Shown piece after piece: positions 43,718-52,268 of a DNA stretch of 64,000 nucleotides. The stretch spans positions 975,275 to 1,039,274 of the forward strand of contig NZ_CANMQT010000002.1 of assembly GCF_947500065.1 (NCBI RefSeq), in the 5' to 3' direction. Under the pieces are notes generated by a model. It did not search any database. It was not told where the DNA came from and saw only the letters and a list, made by a program, of their open reading frames with translations. The translations under genes were made by a program, and so were the position numbers. The first letter of the stretch is position 1. Every line of letters begins with the position of its first letter. The stretch is from an uncultured Aquimarina sp. Its GTDB lineage: Bacteria; Bacteroidota; Bacteroidia; Flavobacteriales; Flavobacteriaceae.

Positions 43718-45916
43718 ATGAAAAGACAAAAAAGAAGAGGAAAAAAGTCTCCGAAAATAGAAAATATTACCCAAGGAATACTCAAAATACTTAAATCAGA
43801 ACCTGGCAAAACATTTAATTATAAGCAGATTGCTGCTAAATTTGGAGTGGATGATGCTAGTAGTCGAAATCAAATTATTAAGAAATTAACGCAGTTAGCT
43901 GCTAAGAAAGAAATTGAAGAAATTGATAGAGGAAAATTTAAGATTGTACCAAATATCAATACATATTCAGGTATTCTTGAAATAACTTCTAAAGGAACAG
44001 GATACGTAATTGTAAAAGATCTGGAAGATGATATTTTCGTACCTAATAACAATCTTAATAAAGCTCTGAATGGGGATGAAGTAGAAGTATATATTTACAA
44101 ACGAAAACGTAGAGGTAAGAGTGAAGGAGAAATTTCTAGAGTTATTTCTAGAAAAAAGGATGAGTTTGTAGGAGTTATCGAAATACAAAAAAATTATGCA
44201 TTTGTAAATATGCATGACGCTAAGATGTATACTGATATTTTTGTTCCTAAAAATAAAATTAAAGATGCAGAAGATGGTGATAAAGTATTAGTGAAATTGG
44301 AAGATTGGCCAGAAAAGGCGGATTCACCATTTGGAAACGTTGTAAAAGTACTTGGTAAACCAGGAGAACATAATACAGAAATTCATTCAATATTAGCTCA
44401 GTATGGATTACCATACGAGTTTCCTGTAGAAGTAGAAGAGTATGCAAATAATATAGATACTTCTATCCAAGAGTCTGAAATCAAAAATCGTAGAGATATG
44501 CGTAAAACGCTAACCTTTACAATAGATCCAAAAGATGCAAAAGATTTTGATGATGCATTATCTTTTGAGGTTTTAGAAAATGGAAATTATGAGATTGGAA
44601 TTCATATAGCAGATGTATCACATTATTTGAAACCAGGAACAATTTTGGATGATGAGGCTTATGAAAGAGCGACTTCTGTGTATTTAGTAGATAGAGTAGT
44701 TCCTATGCTTCCTGAGGTACTATCAAACAATGCTTGTTCTTTAAGACCGCACGAAGAAAAATATACATTTTCAGCAGTTTTTGAACTTAATGATAAATCA
44801 GAAATTAAAAACCAATGGTTTGGAAGAACAGTTACTTATTCTGATGCACGTTTCGCATATGAAGAAGCGCAACATATCATTGAAACCAAAGAAAATACGA
44901 TTCCATCAGATATTTCTCTAACAGGAAAAGAATATAAAACTGATCAAAAAATTGCCGATGCAGTATTAAAAATGGATGAATTAGCTAAAATCATGCGTGT
45001 AAAGCGAATGGGAGATGGAGCTATTTCTTTTGATAAAGTAGAAGTAAAGTTTAATCTAAACGAAGAAAACAATCCAGTGGGAGTGTTTTTTAAGACTTCT
45101 AAGGATGCAAATAAACTTATTGAAGAGTTTATGTTGCTTGCTAATAAAAAGGTTGCAGAATTCATTGGAAAGCAAAATCCAAAGAAAACTTTTATATATA
45201 GAGTCCACGACGAACCTAATGATGAAAAGTTAGCTGCTTTGCAAAATGTTATTGGACGATTTGGTTATAAACTGGATTTAAGAGATAGAAAAACTACTAC
45301 TAACTCACTAAATGGATTATTAAAAGAGGTTCAAGGAAAAAAAGAACAAAATCTTGTAGATACTTTAGCAATACGAAGTATGAGTAAAGCAGAGTATACA
45401 ACACATAATATTGGACATTATGGATTAGCTTTTGATTATTACTCTCATTTTACATCACCAATAAGACGTTATCCAGATGTTATGGCACACCGTTTGCTTC
45501 AACATTATTTAGATAGTGGAAAATCTGCATCAGAAGAAGAGTATGAAGAACGATGTAATCATAGTAGTTCTATGGAAAATCTGGCTGCAAGTGCAGAAAG
45601 AGATTCTATAAAATATATGCAGATAAAATTCATGAAAGATCATGGAGATGAAGAATTTCTAGGAGTGATTTCTGGAGTTACCGAATGGGGTATTTATGTA
45701 GAGATCATTGACAATAAATGTGAAGGAATGATACGTCTTAAAGATATAAGTGATGATCATTATGTTTTTGATCAGGATGAATATGCAGTGATTGGTCAAA
45801 ACTCTAAAAAAGTATATCAACTAGGAGATGAAGTATATGTAAAAGTAAAGAATGCTGATCTTGTTAAAAGGCATTTGGATTTTACTATTTTAGGAAGTAA
45901 ACAAGAAAGAGAATAA
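43718..45916 (+). CDS. rnr: Ribonuclease R (RNB-family exoribonuclease)
   Basis: A 732-residue RNase R, a 3'-to-5' exoribonuclease that degrades structured RNA. In order: a basic tail and winged-helix-like part (residues 1-75), cold-shock/OB domains (about 80-230), the RNB domain with the catalytic acidic block TIDPKDAKDFDDALS (about 265-280), and a C-terminal S1 domain (about 645-725; EEFLGVISGVTEWGIYVEI). The HYGLAFDYYSHFTSPIRRYPD segment is the family's typical second motif. The upstream 235-bp spacer is AT-rich with no clear promoter box. Confidence 0.95.
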   Translation: MKRQKRRGKKSPKIENITQGILKILKSEPGKTFNYKQIAAKFGVDDASSRNQIIKKLTQLAAKKEIEEIDRGKFKIVPNINTYSGILEITSKGTGYVIVKDLEDDIFVPNNNLNKALNGDEVEVYIYKRKRRGKSEGEISRVISRKKDEFVGVIEIQKNYAFVNMHDAKMYTDIFVPKNKIKDAEDGDKVLVKLEDWPEKADSPFGNVVKVLGKPGEHNTEIHSILAQYGLPYEFPVEVEEYANNIDTSIQESEIKNRRDMRKTLTFTIDPKDAKDFDDALSFEVLENGNYEIGIHIADVSHYLKPGTILDDEAYERATSVYLVDRVVPMLPEVLSNNACSLRPHEEKYTFSAVFELNDKSEIKNQWFGRTVTYSDARFAYEEAQHIIETKENTIPSDISLTGKEYKTDQKIADAVLKMDELAKIMRVKRMGDGAISFDKVEVKFNLNEENNPVGVFFKTSKDANKLIEEFMLLANKKVAEFIGKQNPKKTFIYRVHDEPNDEKLAALQNVIGRFGYKLDLRDRKTTTNSLNGLLKEVQGKKEQNLVDTLAIRSMSKAEYTTHNIGHYGLAFDYYSHFTSPIRRYPDVMAHRLLQHYLDSGKSASEEEYEERCNHSSSMENLAASAERDSIKYMQIKFMKDHGDEEFLGVISGVTEWGIYVEIIDNKCEGMIRLKDISDDHYVFDQDEYAVIGQNSKKVYQLGDEVYVKVKNADLVKRHLDFTILGSKQERE

Positions 45917-45981
45917 ACAATATATTACGTCGTTTATTTAAAAAACAAATCATACACAAATCAAATTTAAATTTATAGGCA

Positions 45982-46656
45982 ATGAAAAAAGTAGTATTTC
46001 TTTCGTTATTATTTGTTGTATCTATTATGAATGCACAAAGTGTAATAACAAAAAATGTTGGAGATTTTAATGAACTTAAAGTTTTTGATAAAATTGAAGT
46101 AAAACTTCTAAAAGGATCAGAAAACAAAGTAGAAATTTCTGGAATTAGCAGAAAAGAAGTAGATGTAGTTATTAAAGATAATGTACTTAAGATAAAAATG
46201 TCATTAAGTAATACTTGGGATAATAACGATACTAAAGTGATTGTGTATTATACAGATATTTCAAAATTAGATGTAAATGAAGGAGCTAAAATAATGGTCA
46301 AAGGAACAGTAACGGCTACTGAATTGGATCTGAGAGCACAAGAAGGTGGAGATATATATGCAGAGATTGAAACGGATAAATTATTAGCAAGAGCTGTTAG
46401 TGGAGGAGGATTACATCTAGAAGGAAGTGCTAAAGAGCAAGAAGTAACGGTAAAAGCTGGAGGACAATTTATTGCAGAAGACTTAAAAACTGTAAGAACT
46501 CAAGTAAAAATCAGTGCTGGTGGTAGAGCAAATGTAAATGCAAGTGACTACGTAAAAGCTAATACAGCTGCAGGTGGTACCATAAGAATCTATGGAAACC
46601 CAAAAGAAGTTGATGGAAAAAAAGTATTTGGTGGTAAAATTATAGAGGTAAACTAA
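45982..46656 (+). CDS. Head-GIN (DUF2807) domain secreted protein
   Basis: A 224-residue exported protein with a signal peptide (MKKVVFLSLLFVVSIMNAQ). The mature part is a DUF2807/head-GIN adhesin-like domain: FNELKVFDKIEVKLLKG at the start and repeated short beta strands with GG turns (AQEGGDIYAEIE, AVSGGGLHLEGSA, KAGGQFIAED, SAGGRANVN, TAAGGTIRIYG), giving a beta-helix. Such proteins are common in Bacteroidota; their function is unclear. It follows rnr by 65 bp. Confidence 0.9.
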   Translation: MKKVVFLSLLFVVSIMNAQSVITKNVGDFNELKVFDKIEVKLLKGSENKVEISGISRKEVDVVIKDNVLKIKMSLSNTWDNNDTKVIVYYTDISKLDVNEGAKIMVKGTVTATELDLRAQEGGDIYAEIETDKLLARAVSGGGLHLEGSAKEQEVTVKAGGQFIAEDLKTVRTQVKISAGGRANVNASDYVKANTAAGGTIRIYGNPKEVDGKKVFGGKIIEVN

Positions 46657-46667
46657 GTTCTATTTTC

Positions 46668-46675
46668 TAAATTTG
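46668..46675 (+). promoter_or_regulatory. -7 box before the LysE-type exporter
   Basis: TAAATTTG (TAnnTTTG), 21 bp before the ATG at 46697, which predicts a very short leader. Confidence 0.5.
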
Positions 46676-46696
46676 TAAGAAACACGCTTACATTAT

Positions 46697-47392
46697 ATGT
46701 TTCAAGACGCTCAAGCAGCAATACCTTTAGGATTTTTATTAGCCTTTTTGATAGGTCCTGTATTTTTTGTGTTATTAGAAACGGCCGCTATAAAAGGATT
46801 TAGGGCTGCATTAGCAGTCGATCTAGGTGTAATTGTAGCGGATATAGCATTTATCTTAATTGCTTATTTTAGTACAAATCAGATTTTGGAAAAAATAAAA
46901 GATGATCCTGCATTATTTATTTTTGGAGGAATGTTGTTATCTACCTATGGAATTATTTCTTTTATAAAAGAAAGAAAAAACTATAATAAATTAAGAGACA
47001 CTTCGGTGGAGATAATTAATAAACATAATTATTTTACTTTATTTATAAAAGGGTTCTTATTGAATTTTATAAATATAGGAGTACTAGGGTTTTGGTTAAG
47101 TATTATTATTGTGATAGGTCCACAATTAGATATGAATACGAATAGAATAGTAATATTTTTTATCATTGTTCTTGTTACATATCTTATTGTTGATATCTTT
47201 AAAATGCTATTAGCTAAGCGGTTAAAAAGAAAATTAACACCTAAGAGAACATATATTATTAAAAGAGTGATCAGTATTTTTATGATTGTTTTTGGAGTTT
47301 TCTTAATTATTAAGGGAGTGTTGCCTGAGACTATGGAGAAAAAAATTCAAGATAAGATCGAAAAAATTACACCAGAATCGAGATTTAAATAA
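46697..47392 (+). CDS. LysE family translocator
   Basis: A 231-residue membrane protein with about six hydrophobic helices and the LysE-type N-terminus (IPLGFLLAFLIGPVFFVLLETAAIKGFRAALAVDLGVIVADIAFI). The PLGFLLAFLIGPV segment with a proline-glycine pair is typical. Such proteins export amino acids or related small molecules; the substrate is unknown. A strong hairpin follows the stop codon. Confidence 0.9.
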   Translation: MFQDAQAAIPLGFLLAFLIGPVFFVLLETAAIKGFRAALAVDLGVIVADIAFILIAYFSTNQILEKIKDDPALFIFGGMLLSTYGIISFIKERKNYNKLRDTSVEIINKHNYFTLFIKGFLLNFINIGVLGFWLSIIIVIGPQLDMNTNRIVIFFIIVLVTYLIVDIFKMLLAKRLKRKLTPKRTYIIKRVISIFMIVFGVFLIIKGVLPETMEKKIQDKIEKITPESRFK

Positions 47393-47424
47393 AAAAATCC
47401 TGTAAATATTTACAGGATTTTTTT
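47391..47424 (+). terminator. Terminator after the LysE-type gene
   Basis: A 34-bp perfect palindrome with core ATCCTGTAAAT / ATTTACAGGAT and A7/T7 flanks. The minus-strand tRNA-Cys gene lies just beyond it, so it may serve both. Confidence 0.92.
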
Positions 47425-47427
47425 TTG

Positions 47428-47498
47428 AGGTGTCGAGCGGATTCGAACCGCTGTAGATGGTGTTGCAGACCACTGCCTAGCCACTCGGCCACGACACC
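47428..47498 (-). tRNA. tRNA-Cys (anticodon GCA)
   Basis: On the minus strand the 7-bp acceptor arms GGTGTCG and CGACACC pair fully. The D arm has GCCGAGTGGCTAGGC, the anticodon loop is CTGCAAC with anticodon GCA, and the T arm has GGTTCGAATCC. Length is 71 nt; CCA is not encoded. Confidence 0.97.
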
Positions 47499-47551
47499 CT
47501 TTTTGTCTTCGAGGGCAAATGTAAAAAAATTTATGATTACTTCGGTTTTAT

Positions 47552-47908
47552 TTATCTTTTTTTACTCCTAGTAATTGTAACCATCTGCACATTTCCTCCT
47601 ATTGGTGGATTAATCTTAGAAACATCAATCGTTACTTTATCAACTAATGGTAACTCATCCAATATACGTGTTAAAATTCTTTCCGCAGCATGTTCTAACA
47701 ATTTAGAACGAATAGCCATTTCTTCTTTAACAATATGGTTAAGGTGTACATAATCCACAGTATCAGAAAGATGGTCAGTATTAGCTGACTTATTAAGATT
47801 CGCATTAACTTTTAAATCAACACGGTAATCAGAACCAATTTTTTTTTCTTCTACAAGACATCCATGATATGCATATATCTTGATGTTTTTAAGTTTAATT
47901 AACCCCAC
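47552..47908 (-). CDS. folB: Dihydroneopterin aldolase
   Basis: A 118-residue FolB. The start MGLIKLKNIKIYAYHGCLVEEKKIGSDYRVDLKV is typical, with the conserved YHG near residue 15 and the Glu after it. The C-terminal KINPPIGGNVQMVTITRSKKR matches the family, including the K-x-x-P-P-I/V region. It makes 6-hydroxymethyl-dihydropterin from dihydroneopterin in folate synthesis. A -7 box TACCTTTG (minus strand, 47921-47928) lies just upstream. The neighbouring glnS diverges. Confidence 0.93.
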   Translation of the reverse strand: MGLIKLKNIKIYAYHGCLVEEKKIGSDYRVDLKVNANLNKSANTDHLSDTVDYVHLNHIVKEEMAIRSKLLEHAAERILTRILDELPLVDKVTIDVSKINPPIGGNVQMVTITRSKKR

Positions 47909-47920
47909 ATAATTTTTTTA

Positions 47921-47928
47921 CAAAGGTA
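47921..47928 (-). promoter_or_regulatory. -7 box of folB
   Basis: Minus-strand TACCTTTG (TAnnTTTG), 12 bp before the folB start, so the transcript would be nearly leaderless. No -33 TTTG is apparent. Confidence 0.45.
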
Positions 47929-48011
47929 ATAGAATCTTTGGTAAGAATTCATAGGAAAATAACCCTTTTCTATAAATGCATTATCACAAATAAATAGATA
48001 TTATATAATTG

Positions 48012-48043
48012 TTGTGTATCATTAGAAATATTAGGTAGTTTTG
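48012..48043 (+). promoter_or_regulatory. Promoter of glnS
   Basis: TTG at 48012-48014, a 21-bp spacer, then TAGTTTTG (TAnnTTTG) at 48036-48043, 17 bp before the ATG. Confidence 0.5.
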
Positions 48044-48060
48044 TATTTTATTTTTTACCA

Positions 48061-50106
48061 ATGACAGAAGAAAAAAAATCACTCAATTTTTTAGAGCATA
48101 TTGTAGAAGAAGATTTGGCAAATGGGATGAATCCTAAGGATTTACGCTTTCGTTTTCCTCCAGAGCCCAATGGATATTTACATATTGGTCATACGAAAGC
48201 AATAGGGATAAGTTTCGGATTAGGAATTAAGTATAATGCACCCGTAAACTTGCGTTTCGATGACACAAATCCAGCCAAAGAAGAGCAGGAATATGTAGAC
48301 GCTATTAAGAACGATATTTCTTGGTTGGGATATCAATGGGATAAAGAGTGTTATTCTTCTGATTATTTTCAGCAATTATATGATTGGACTGTAGCTTTAA
48401 TAAAAGAAGGAAAAGCATATGTAGATAACCAATCTTCTGAGGAAATTGCAGCACAAAAAGGAACAACTACAGAACCAGGAATTAATAGTCCGTATAGAGA
48501 TAGATCTGTTCAGGAGAATCTGGATTTATTTCAAAGAATGAAGGCAGGTGATTTCGATGAAGGTGAATATGTAGTAAGAGCAAAGATTGATATGGCCGAC
48601 CCTAATATGTTGATGCGCGATCCATTGATGTATAGAATATTAAAAAAATCACATCATAGAACGGGTGATGAGTGGTGTATATACCCTATGTATGATTGGA
48701 CTCACGGTGAAAGTGATTATATAGAAAATATTTCTCATTCATTATGTTCTTTAGAATTTAAACCACATAGAAAATTATATGATTGGTTTTTGGATCAAAT
48801 ACATAATAAGAATATAAGGCCAAAACAAAGAGAATTTGCACGCCTTAATCTTAGTTATACTATTATGAGTAAACGTAAATTACTCAGATTAGTTAATGAT
48901 GGTATTGTAAAGGGCTGGGATGATCCTAGAATGCCCACAATTTCTGGTTTAAGAAGAAGAGGATATACGCCAACATCCATAAGAAAGTTTGTAGAAACGG
49001 TGGGTGTGGCAAAAAGAGAGAATGTAATTGATGTTTCATTATTAGAGTTTTGTGTGCGTGAGGATCTTAACAAAAAAGCTCCTAGAGTAATGGCTGTTTT
49101 GGATCCTGTAAAACTTATAATTACTAACTATCCTGCAGGAAAAGAAGAGTGGTTAGAAGCAGAAAATAATCCAGAAGATGAAACTGCTGGTTCTAGAGAA
49201 ATTCCTTTTTCTAAAGAATTATATATAGAAAGAGAAGATTTTAAAGAAGAAGCTGGTCGTAAGTATTTTAGACTTACATTAGGTAAAGAAGTACGTCTTA
49301 AAAACGCATATATTATTAAAGGCGAGAGTGTTGTAAAAGATAAGGACGGTAATATTACTGAAGTTCATTGTACATATGATTCTAAAAGTAGATCAGGTAG
49401 TGGAACTGAAGAATCTAAGCGTAATGTAAAAGGAACATTACATTGGGTGTCTATACAACACGCAATTCCTGCAGAAATAAGGTTGTATGATCGCTTATTT
49501 AATAATGAAGCTCCTGATAGTCATAAAGAAAAAGATTTTATGGAATTCTTAAATTCGAATTCATTAAATGTAATTACAGGATATGTAGAACCAGGTCTTA
49601 AAGAAGCAAAATCATTAGAACAGTTTCAATTTCAAAGATTAGGATATTTTAATGTGGATCCTGATAGTACGCCAAATGCATTAGTTTTTAATAAAACAGT
49701 TGGTTTACGCGATACTTGGGCTAAAGTTAAACCTGCTGAAAATAATCAATCAAACAACACTCAACCACAGCAAAATAAGCAAAGAGAAGTATCTGCAATC
49801 GATGAAATCAAAAGAGCAGGGAAGAAGTATACTAATTTACCGGAAGACAAAAGAGAGGCTCTTAAAATAAAGATTTTGGAAGCAGCTAAGAATGTAGATA
49901 TTGATGAATTAGTTCCACTTTATGGGACTGCTGCTAAGAAAATAGGAACACGAATTGTGGTTACTATAGCACTAGGAGTTGTTTTAGAAACTAAAGATCT
50001 AGAGCCTGATCAATTGGCAAAAGACTTTATTATAAAAGGGAAAGAAGATACTAATGAATTATTAAGTGAAGAAGCAGAAATAATAGGTAATAAATATGGT
50101 TTATAG
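48061..50106 (+). CDS. glnS: Glutaminyl-tRNA synthetase with C-terminal extension
   Basis: A 681-residue class I synthetase that charges tRNA-Gln. The HIGH motif is in PEPNGYLHIGHTKAI (residues 35-47), the LRFDDTNP block is at about 68, and the KMSKS equivalent is IMSKRKL (about 267-273). Residues to about 560 match ordinary bacterial GlnRS, whose usual length is about 550. Then come a Gln/Asn-rich linker (NNQSNNTQPQQNKQR) and about 100 more residues of a separate, helical domain. This extension is longer than the E. coli enzyme and may be a tRNA-binding appendix, comparable in position to the Yqey-like domain of some GlnRS. It diverges from folB and ends in a strong terminator. Confidence 0.95.
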   Translation: MTEEKKSLNFLEHIVEEDLANGMNPKDLRFRFPPEPNGYLHIGHTKAIGISFGLGIKYNAPVNLRFDDTNPAKEEQEYVDAIKNDISWLGYQWDKECYSSDYFQQLYDWTVALIKEGKAYVDNQSSEEIAAQKGTTTEPGINSPYRDRSVQENLDLFQRMKAGDFDEGEYVVRAKIDMADPNMLMRDPLMYRILKKSHHRTGDEWCIYPMYDWTHGESDYIENISHSLCSLEFKPHRKLYDWFLDQIHNKNIRPKQREFARLNLSYTIMSKRKLLRLVNDGIVKGWDDPRMPTISGLRRRGYTPTSIRKFVETVGVAKRENVIDVSLLEFCVREDLNKKAPRVMAVLDPVKLIITNYPAGKEEWLEAENNPEDETAGSREIPFSKELYIEREDFKEEAGRKYFRLTLGKEVRLKNAYIIKGESVVKDKDGNITEVHCTYDSKSRSGSGTEESKRNVKGTLHWVSIQHAIPAEIRLYDRLFNNEAPDSHKEKDFMEFLNSNSLNVITGYVEPGLKEAKSLEQFQFQRLGYFNVDPDSTPNALVFNKTVGLRDTWAKVKPAENNQSNNTQPQQNKQREVSAIDEIKRAGKKYTNLPEDKREALKIKILEAAKNVDIDELVPLYGTAAKKIGTRIVVTIALGVVLETKDLEPDQLAKDFIIKGKEDTNELLSEEAEIIGNKYGL

Positions 50107-50123
50107 TTTTAAACTAATGTTAT

Positions 50124-50160
50124 AAAAAAAGGATGATAATTATTTTATCATCCTTTTTTT
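50124..50160. terminator. Bidirectional terminator, glnS / NTF2-like gene
   Basis: Perfect arms 50124-50139 and 50145-50160 (core GGATGATAA / TTATCATCC) with a 5-nt loop and A and T tracts. Confidence 0.94.
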
Positions 50161-50161
50161 T

Positions 50162-50677
50162 TCAATTATCAGCAATTTGTTCGTCCTGAGGAATTTCTAT
50201 TTCCGTTTCAAAATTCTTAAATATTTTCTGTGTTTCGGGATCATCTATTAATTTATTGGATTCAATAAAATACCATTTTTCTTTCTTTTTATCATAAAAT
50301 CCAAATAATGAACTTTTTAAAGTAACGAGTCTTCCGTTAAAATCCATTTTTATGGTGTTTTTTACAAGACAACGATGTTCTTTTTTTTCTTTTTTGATTT
50401 CTGTTAATTCATCGATTTCCGAGCTTTTAATTTTAATTTTTTGAGCAGTCATGGTTTGAAAAACCTGTTCGATATCTTTTTTTAGTTGTTCTTTCCCGTA
50501 TTTTTTGGAAATTTTAGGATGTGTATATTCTAAAAGTGTATTAACATCTTTTTTAAGTGAAGCTTCAGAAATTACTTTTGCATCTCGTATAGCTTGTTTT
50601 TTTAATTTATCAATGTTTTGGGAAAAAATGCTTCCTGAGACAAGTAGAAGTATAAGTAGGTAATTTTTCATTTTCAT
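50162..50677 (-). CDS. Hypothetical secreted protein, possibly NTF2-like
   Basis: A 171-residue exported protein with a signal peptide ending near SIFSQ. The mature part is Lys/Glu-rich with the layout KDVNTLLEYTHPKISKKYG, then a strand-rich half (IKMDFNGRLVTLKSSLFGFYDKKKEKWYFIES). That pattern fits SnoaL/NTF2-like single-domain proteins, but this is a weak call. An alternative start two codons in (50671) is possible. It stands alone between two terminators. Function unknown. Confidence 0.75.
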   Translation of the reverse strand: MKMKNYLLILLLVSGSIFSQNIDKLKKQAIRDAKVISEASLKKDVNTLLEYTHPKISKKYGKEQLKKDIEQVFQTMTAQKIKIKSSEIDELTEIKKEKKEHRCLVKNTIKMDFNGRLVTLKSSLFGFYDKKKEKWYFIESNKLIDDPETQKIFKNFETEIEIPQDEQIADN

Positions 50678-50911
50678 TTTTTTGTAAAAGTGCTCTTTTT
50701 TTAAGCAATAAAGAACATTTATTGTTTTTAATTTTAATATTGTTTTTTTTTATTAAAATTGGGTTTATATTAAAGACTCTAAGCGAAAATAAAAGTTGCA
50801 CAATATGATTTTATGTCTTGATTATATAAAAGCTCTTAAATCGTACTATTTTCATTTTTTTGTAAAATTAATGATTTGCGCACTTAGATATTCGTAAAAT
50901 TTATAAAAAAT

Positions 50912-50942
50912 AAAACCCGATCAGAAATTGTGATCGGGTTTT
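50912..50942 (-). terminator. Terminator of the SPFH operon
   Basis: Perfect 12-bp arms (50912-50923 and 50931-50942; AACCCGATCA type) with a 7-nt loop. On the minus strand it follows the SPFH gene and leads into a T-rich run. Confidence 0.92.
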
Positions 50943-50961
50943 GTTTTTTTATAAAGTAATT

Positions 50962-51906
50962 CTATGCTTCTGGCTTATTTCCACCAAGCCCTTTTTTAGC
51001 ATTTTGTTTTTTCATTTCTTCTCCTATTTGGTTTGAAGCAGTAAATGAAGCAATCATATTGTTTAACATATCACTACCAGCTTGTGGAGAGTTTGGTAAT
51101 AATATTAAATTACTATTTACGTGCTCTCCTATGGATTGTAGTGTATCATAATGTTGTGTTACTACAATTAGGGCAGAAGCTTCCTGAGAATTAATACCAA
51201 CATTATTTAAAACATCTACACTTTCTTCCAAACCTCTAGCTATTTCTCTTCTTTGGTCTGCAATACCTTGTCCTTGCAACCTTTTACTTTCTGCTTCTGC
51301 ACGAGCTTTTGCTACAATTTTAATACGTTCTGCTTCAGCTTCATATTCTGCTGCAACTTTTTCACGTTCTGCCGCATTAATTCTGTTCATAGCTTCTTTT
51401 ACTTGAAGATCAGGATCAATATCGGTTACTAATGTTTTTATAATATCATACCCATAATTAACCATGGCTTCATTTAATTCACTTTTTACAGCTATAGCAA
51501 CATCGTCTTTACGCTCAAAAACATCATCTAGTTTCATTTTAGGAACCTCTGCACGAACTACATCAAATACGTATGATGTAATTTGATCATGTGGGTTTTC
51601 TAATTTATAAAATGCATCGTATACTTTTTCTCTAATTACTTGAAACTGCACAGAGATTTTTAGACGCACAAATACATCATCTTTAGTTTTTGTCTCTACC
51701 AGTACATCTAATTGTTGTATTTTAAGATTAATACGGCCCGCAATACGATCAAAGATTGGTATTTTAAAATGTAATCCAGAAGTTCGGATACTTAAGAATT
51801 TACCAAAACGTTCCACGATCGCTGAGGTTTGTTGTTTTACAGTAAATATTCCGGATATTATAATTATAAATCCTAGAATTATAATCGGTATAAAATATAG
51901 TCCCAT
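50962..51906 (-). CDS. SPFH/band-7 family membrane protein (stomatin-like)
   Basis: A 314-residue protein: one N-terminal membrane segment (FIPIIILGFIIIISGIFTV), then an SPFH/band-7 domain (about 30-190; TSAIVERFGKFLSIRTSGLHFKIPIFDRI, KDDVFVRLKISVQFQV), then a coiled coil rich in Ala, Glu and Arg (INAAEREKVAAEYEAEAERIKIVAKARAEAE). The C-terminal LILLPNSPQAG helix is typical of paraslipin/QmcA-like proteins. They organise membrane microdomains and often modulate proteases. The 55-aa gene upstream (51970-52137) lies 63 bp before it in the same direction. Confidence 0.94.
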   Translation of the reverse strand: MGLYFIPIIILGFIIIISGIFTVKQQTSAIVERFGKFLSIRTSGLHFKIPIFDRIAGRINLKIQQLDVLVETKTKDDVFVRLKISVQFQVIREKVYDAFYKLENPHDQITSYVFDVVRAEVPKMKLDDVFERKDDVAIAVKSELNEAMVNYGYDIIKTLVTDIDPDLQVKEAMNRINAAEREKVAAEYEAEAERIKIVAKARAEAESKRLQGQGIADQRREIARGLEESVDVLNNVGINSQEASALIVVTQHYDTLQSIGEHVNSNLILLPNSPQAGSDMLNNMIASFTASNQIGEEMKKQNAKKGLGGNKPEA

Positions 51907-51969
51907 TGTTTTTAGATTAAATGTTATTAGATGAAATGAATTTACTAATTAATTATAAATCATTGTATT

Positions 51970-52137
51970 TTATTTTGCTATAGTTATCATAGCTGTATAT
52001 CCATAATTGGTGAAAGAAACAGAAATTATTTCCCATCCTTCTGTCGAAATTTTATTTAAGGCATCTTCTACCTTTTTTTTTAGTTTTTCTAAAGACCAGT
52101 TACTGGAAATTTTAATGACTTTATATTGTTTTCCCAT
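51970..52137 (-). CDS. Small DUF4177-like protein (55 aa)
   Basis: This short gene is easy to miss. It starts with ATG at 52137 and ends with TAA at 51970-51972. The translation begins MGKQYKVIKIS and has a helix WSLEKLKKKVEDALNKI, then a strand block TEGWEIISVSF and YTAMITIAK. This is the beta-alpha-beta layout and the G-W-E signature of DUF4177-type proteins. It precedes the SPFH gene and is probably co-transcribed. Function unknown; the call rests on layout and the GWE motif. Confidence 0.8.
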   Translation of the reverse strand: MGKQYKVIKISSNWSLEKLKKKVEDALNKISTEGWEIISVSFTNYGYTAMITIAK

Positions 52138-52208
52138 AGTTGACAAATTTTATAATGGTTACTCTATATGTATACATTTTTATAAAAATGTTACATGTCT
52201 TAAAAAGG

Positions 52209-52242
52209 ATAACCCACTATCCGATTGAGGATAATGGGTTAT
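52209..52242 (-). terminator. Terminator of gltX
   Basis: Arms 52209-52222 and 52229-52242 (core AACCCACTATCC / GGATAATGGGTT; the odd pair is a G-T on the minus strand) with a 6-nt loop and a T-run on the minus strand. It follows gltX. Confidence 0.88.
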
Positions 52243-52268
52243 TTATTAGATATATAAATAGGATGGTA

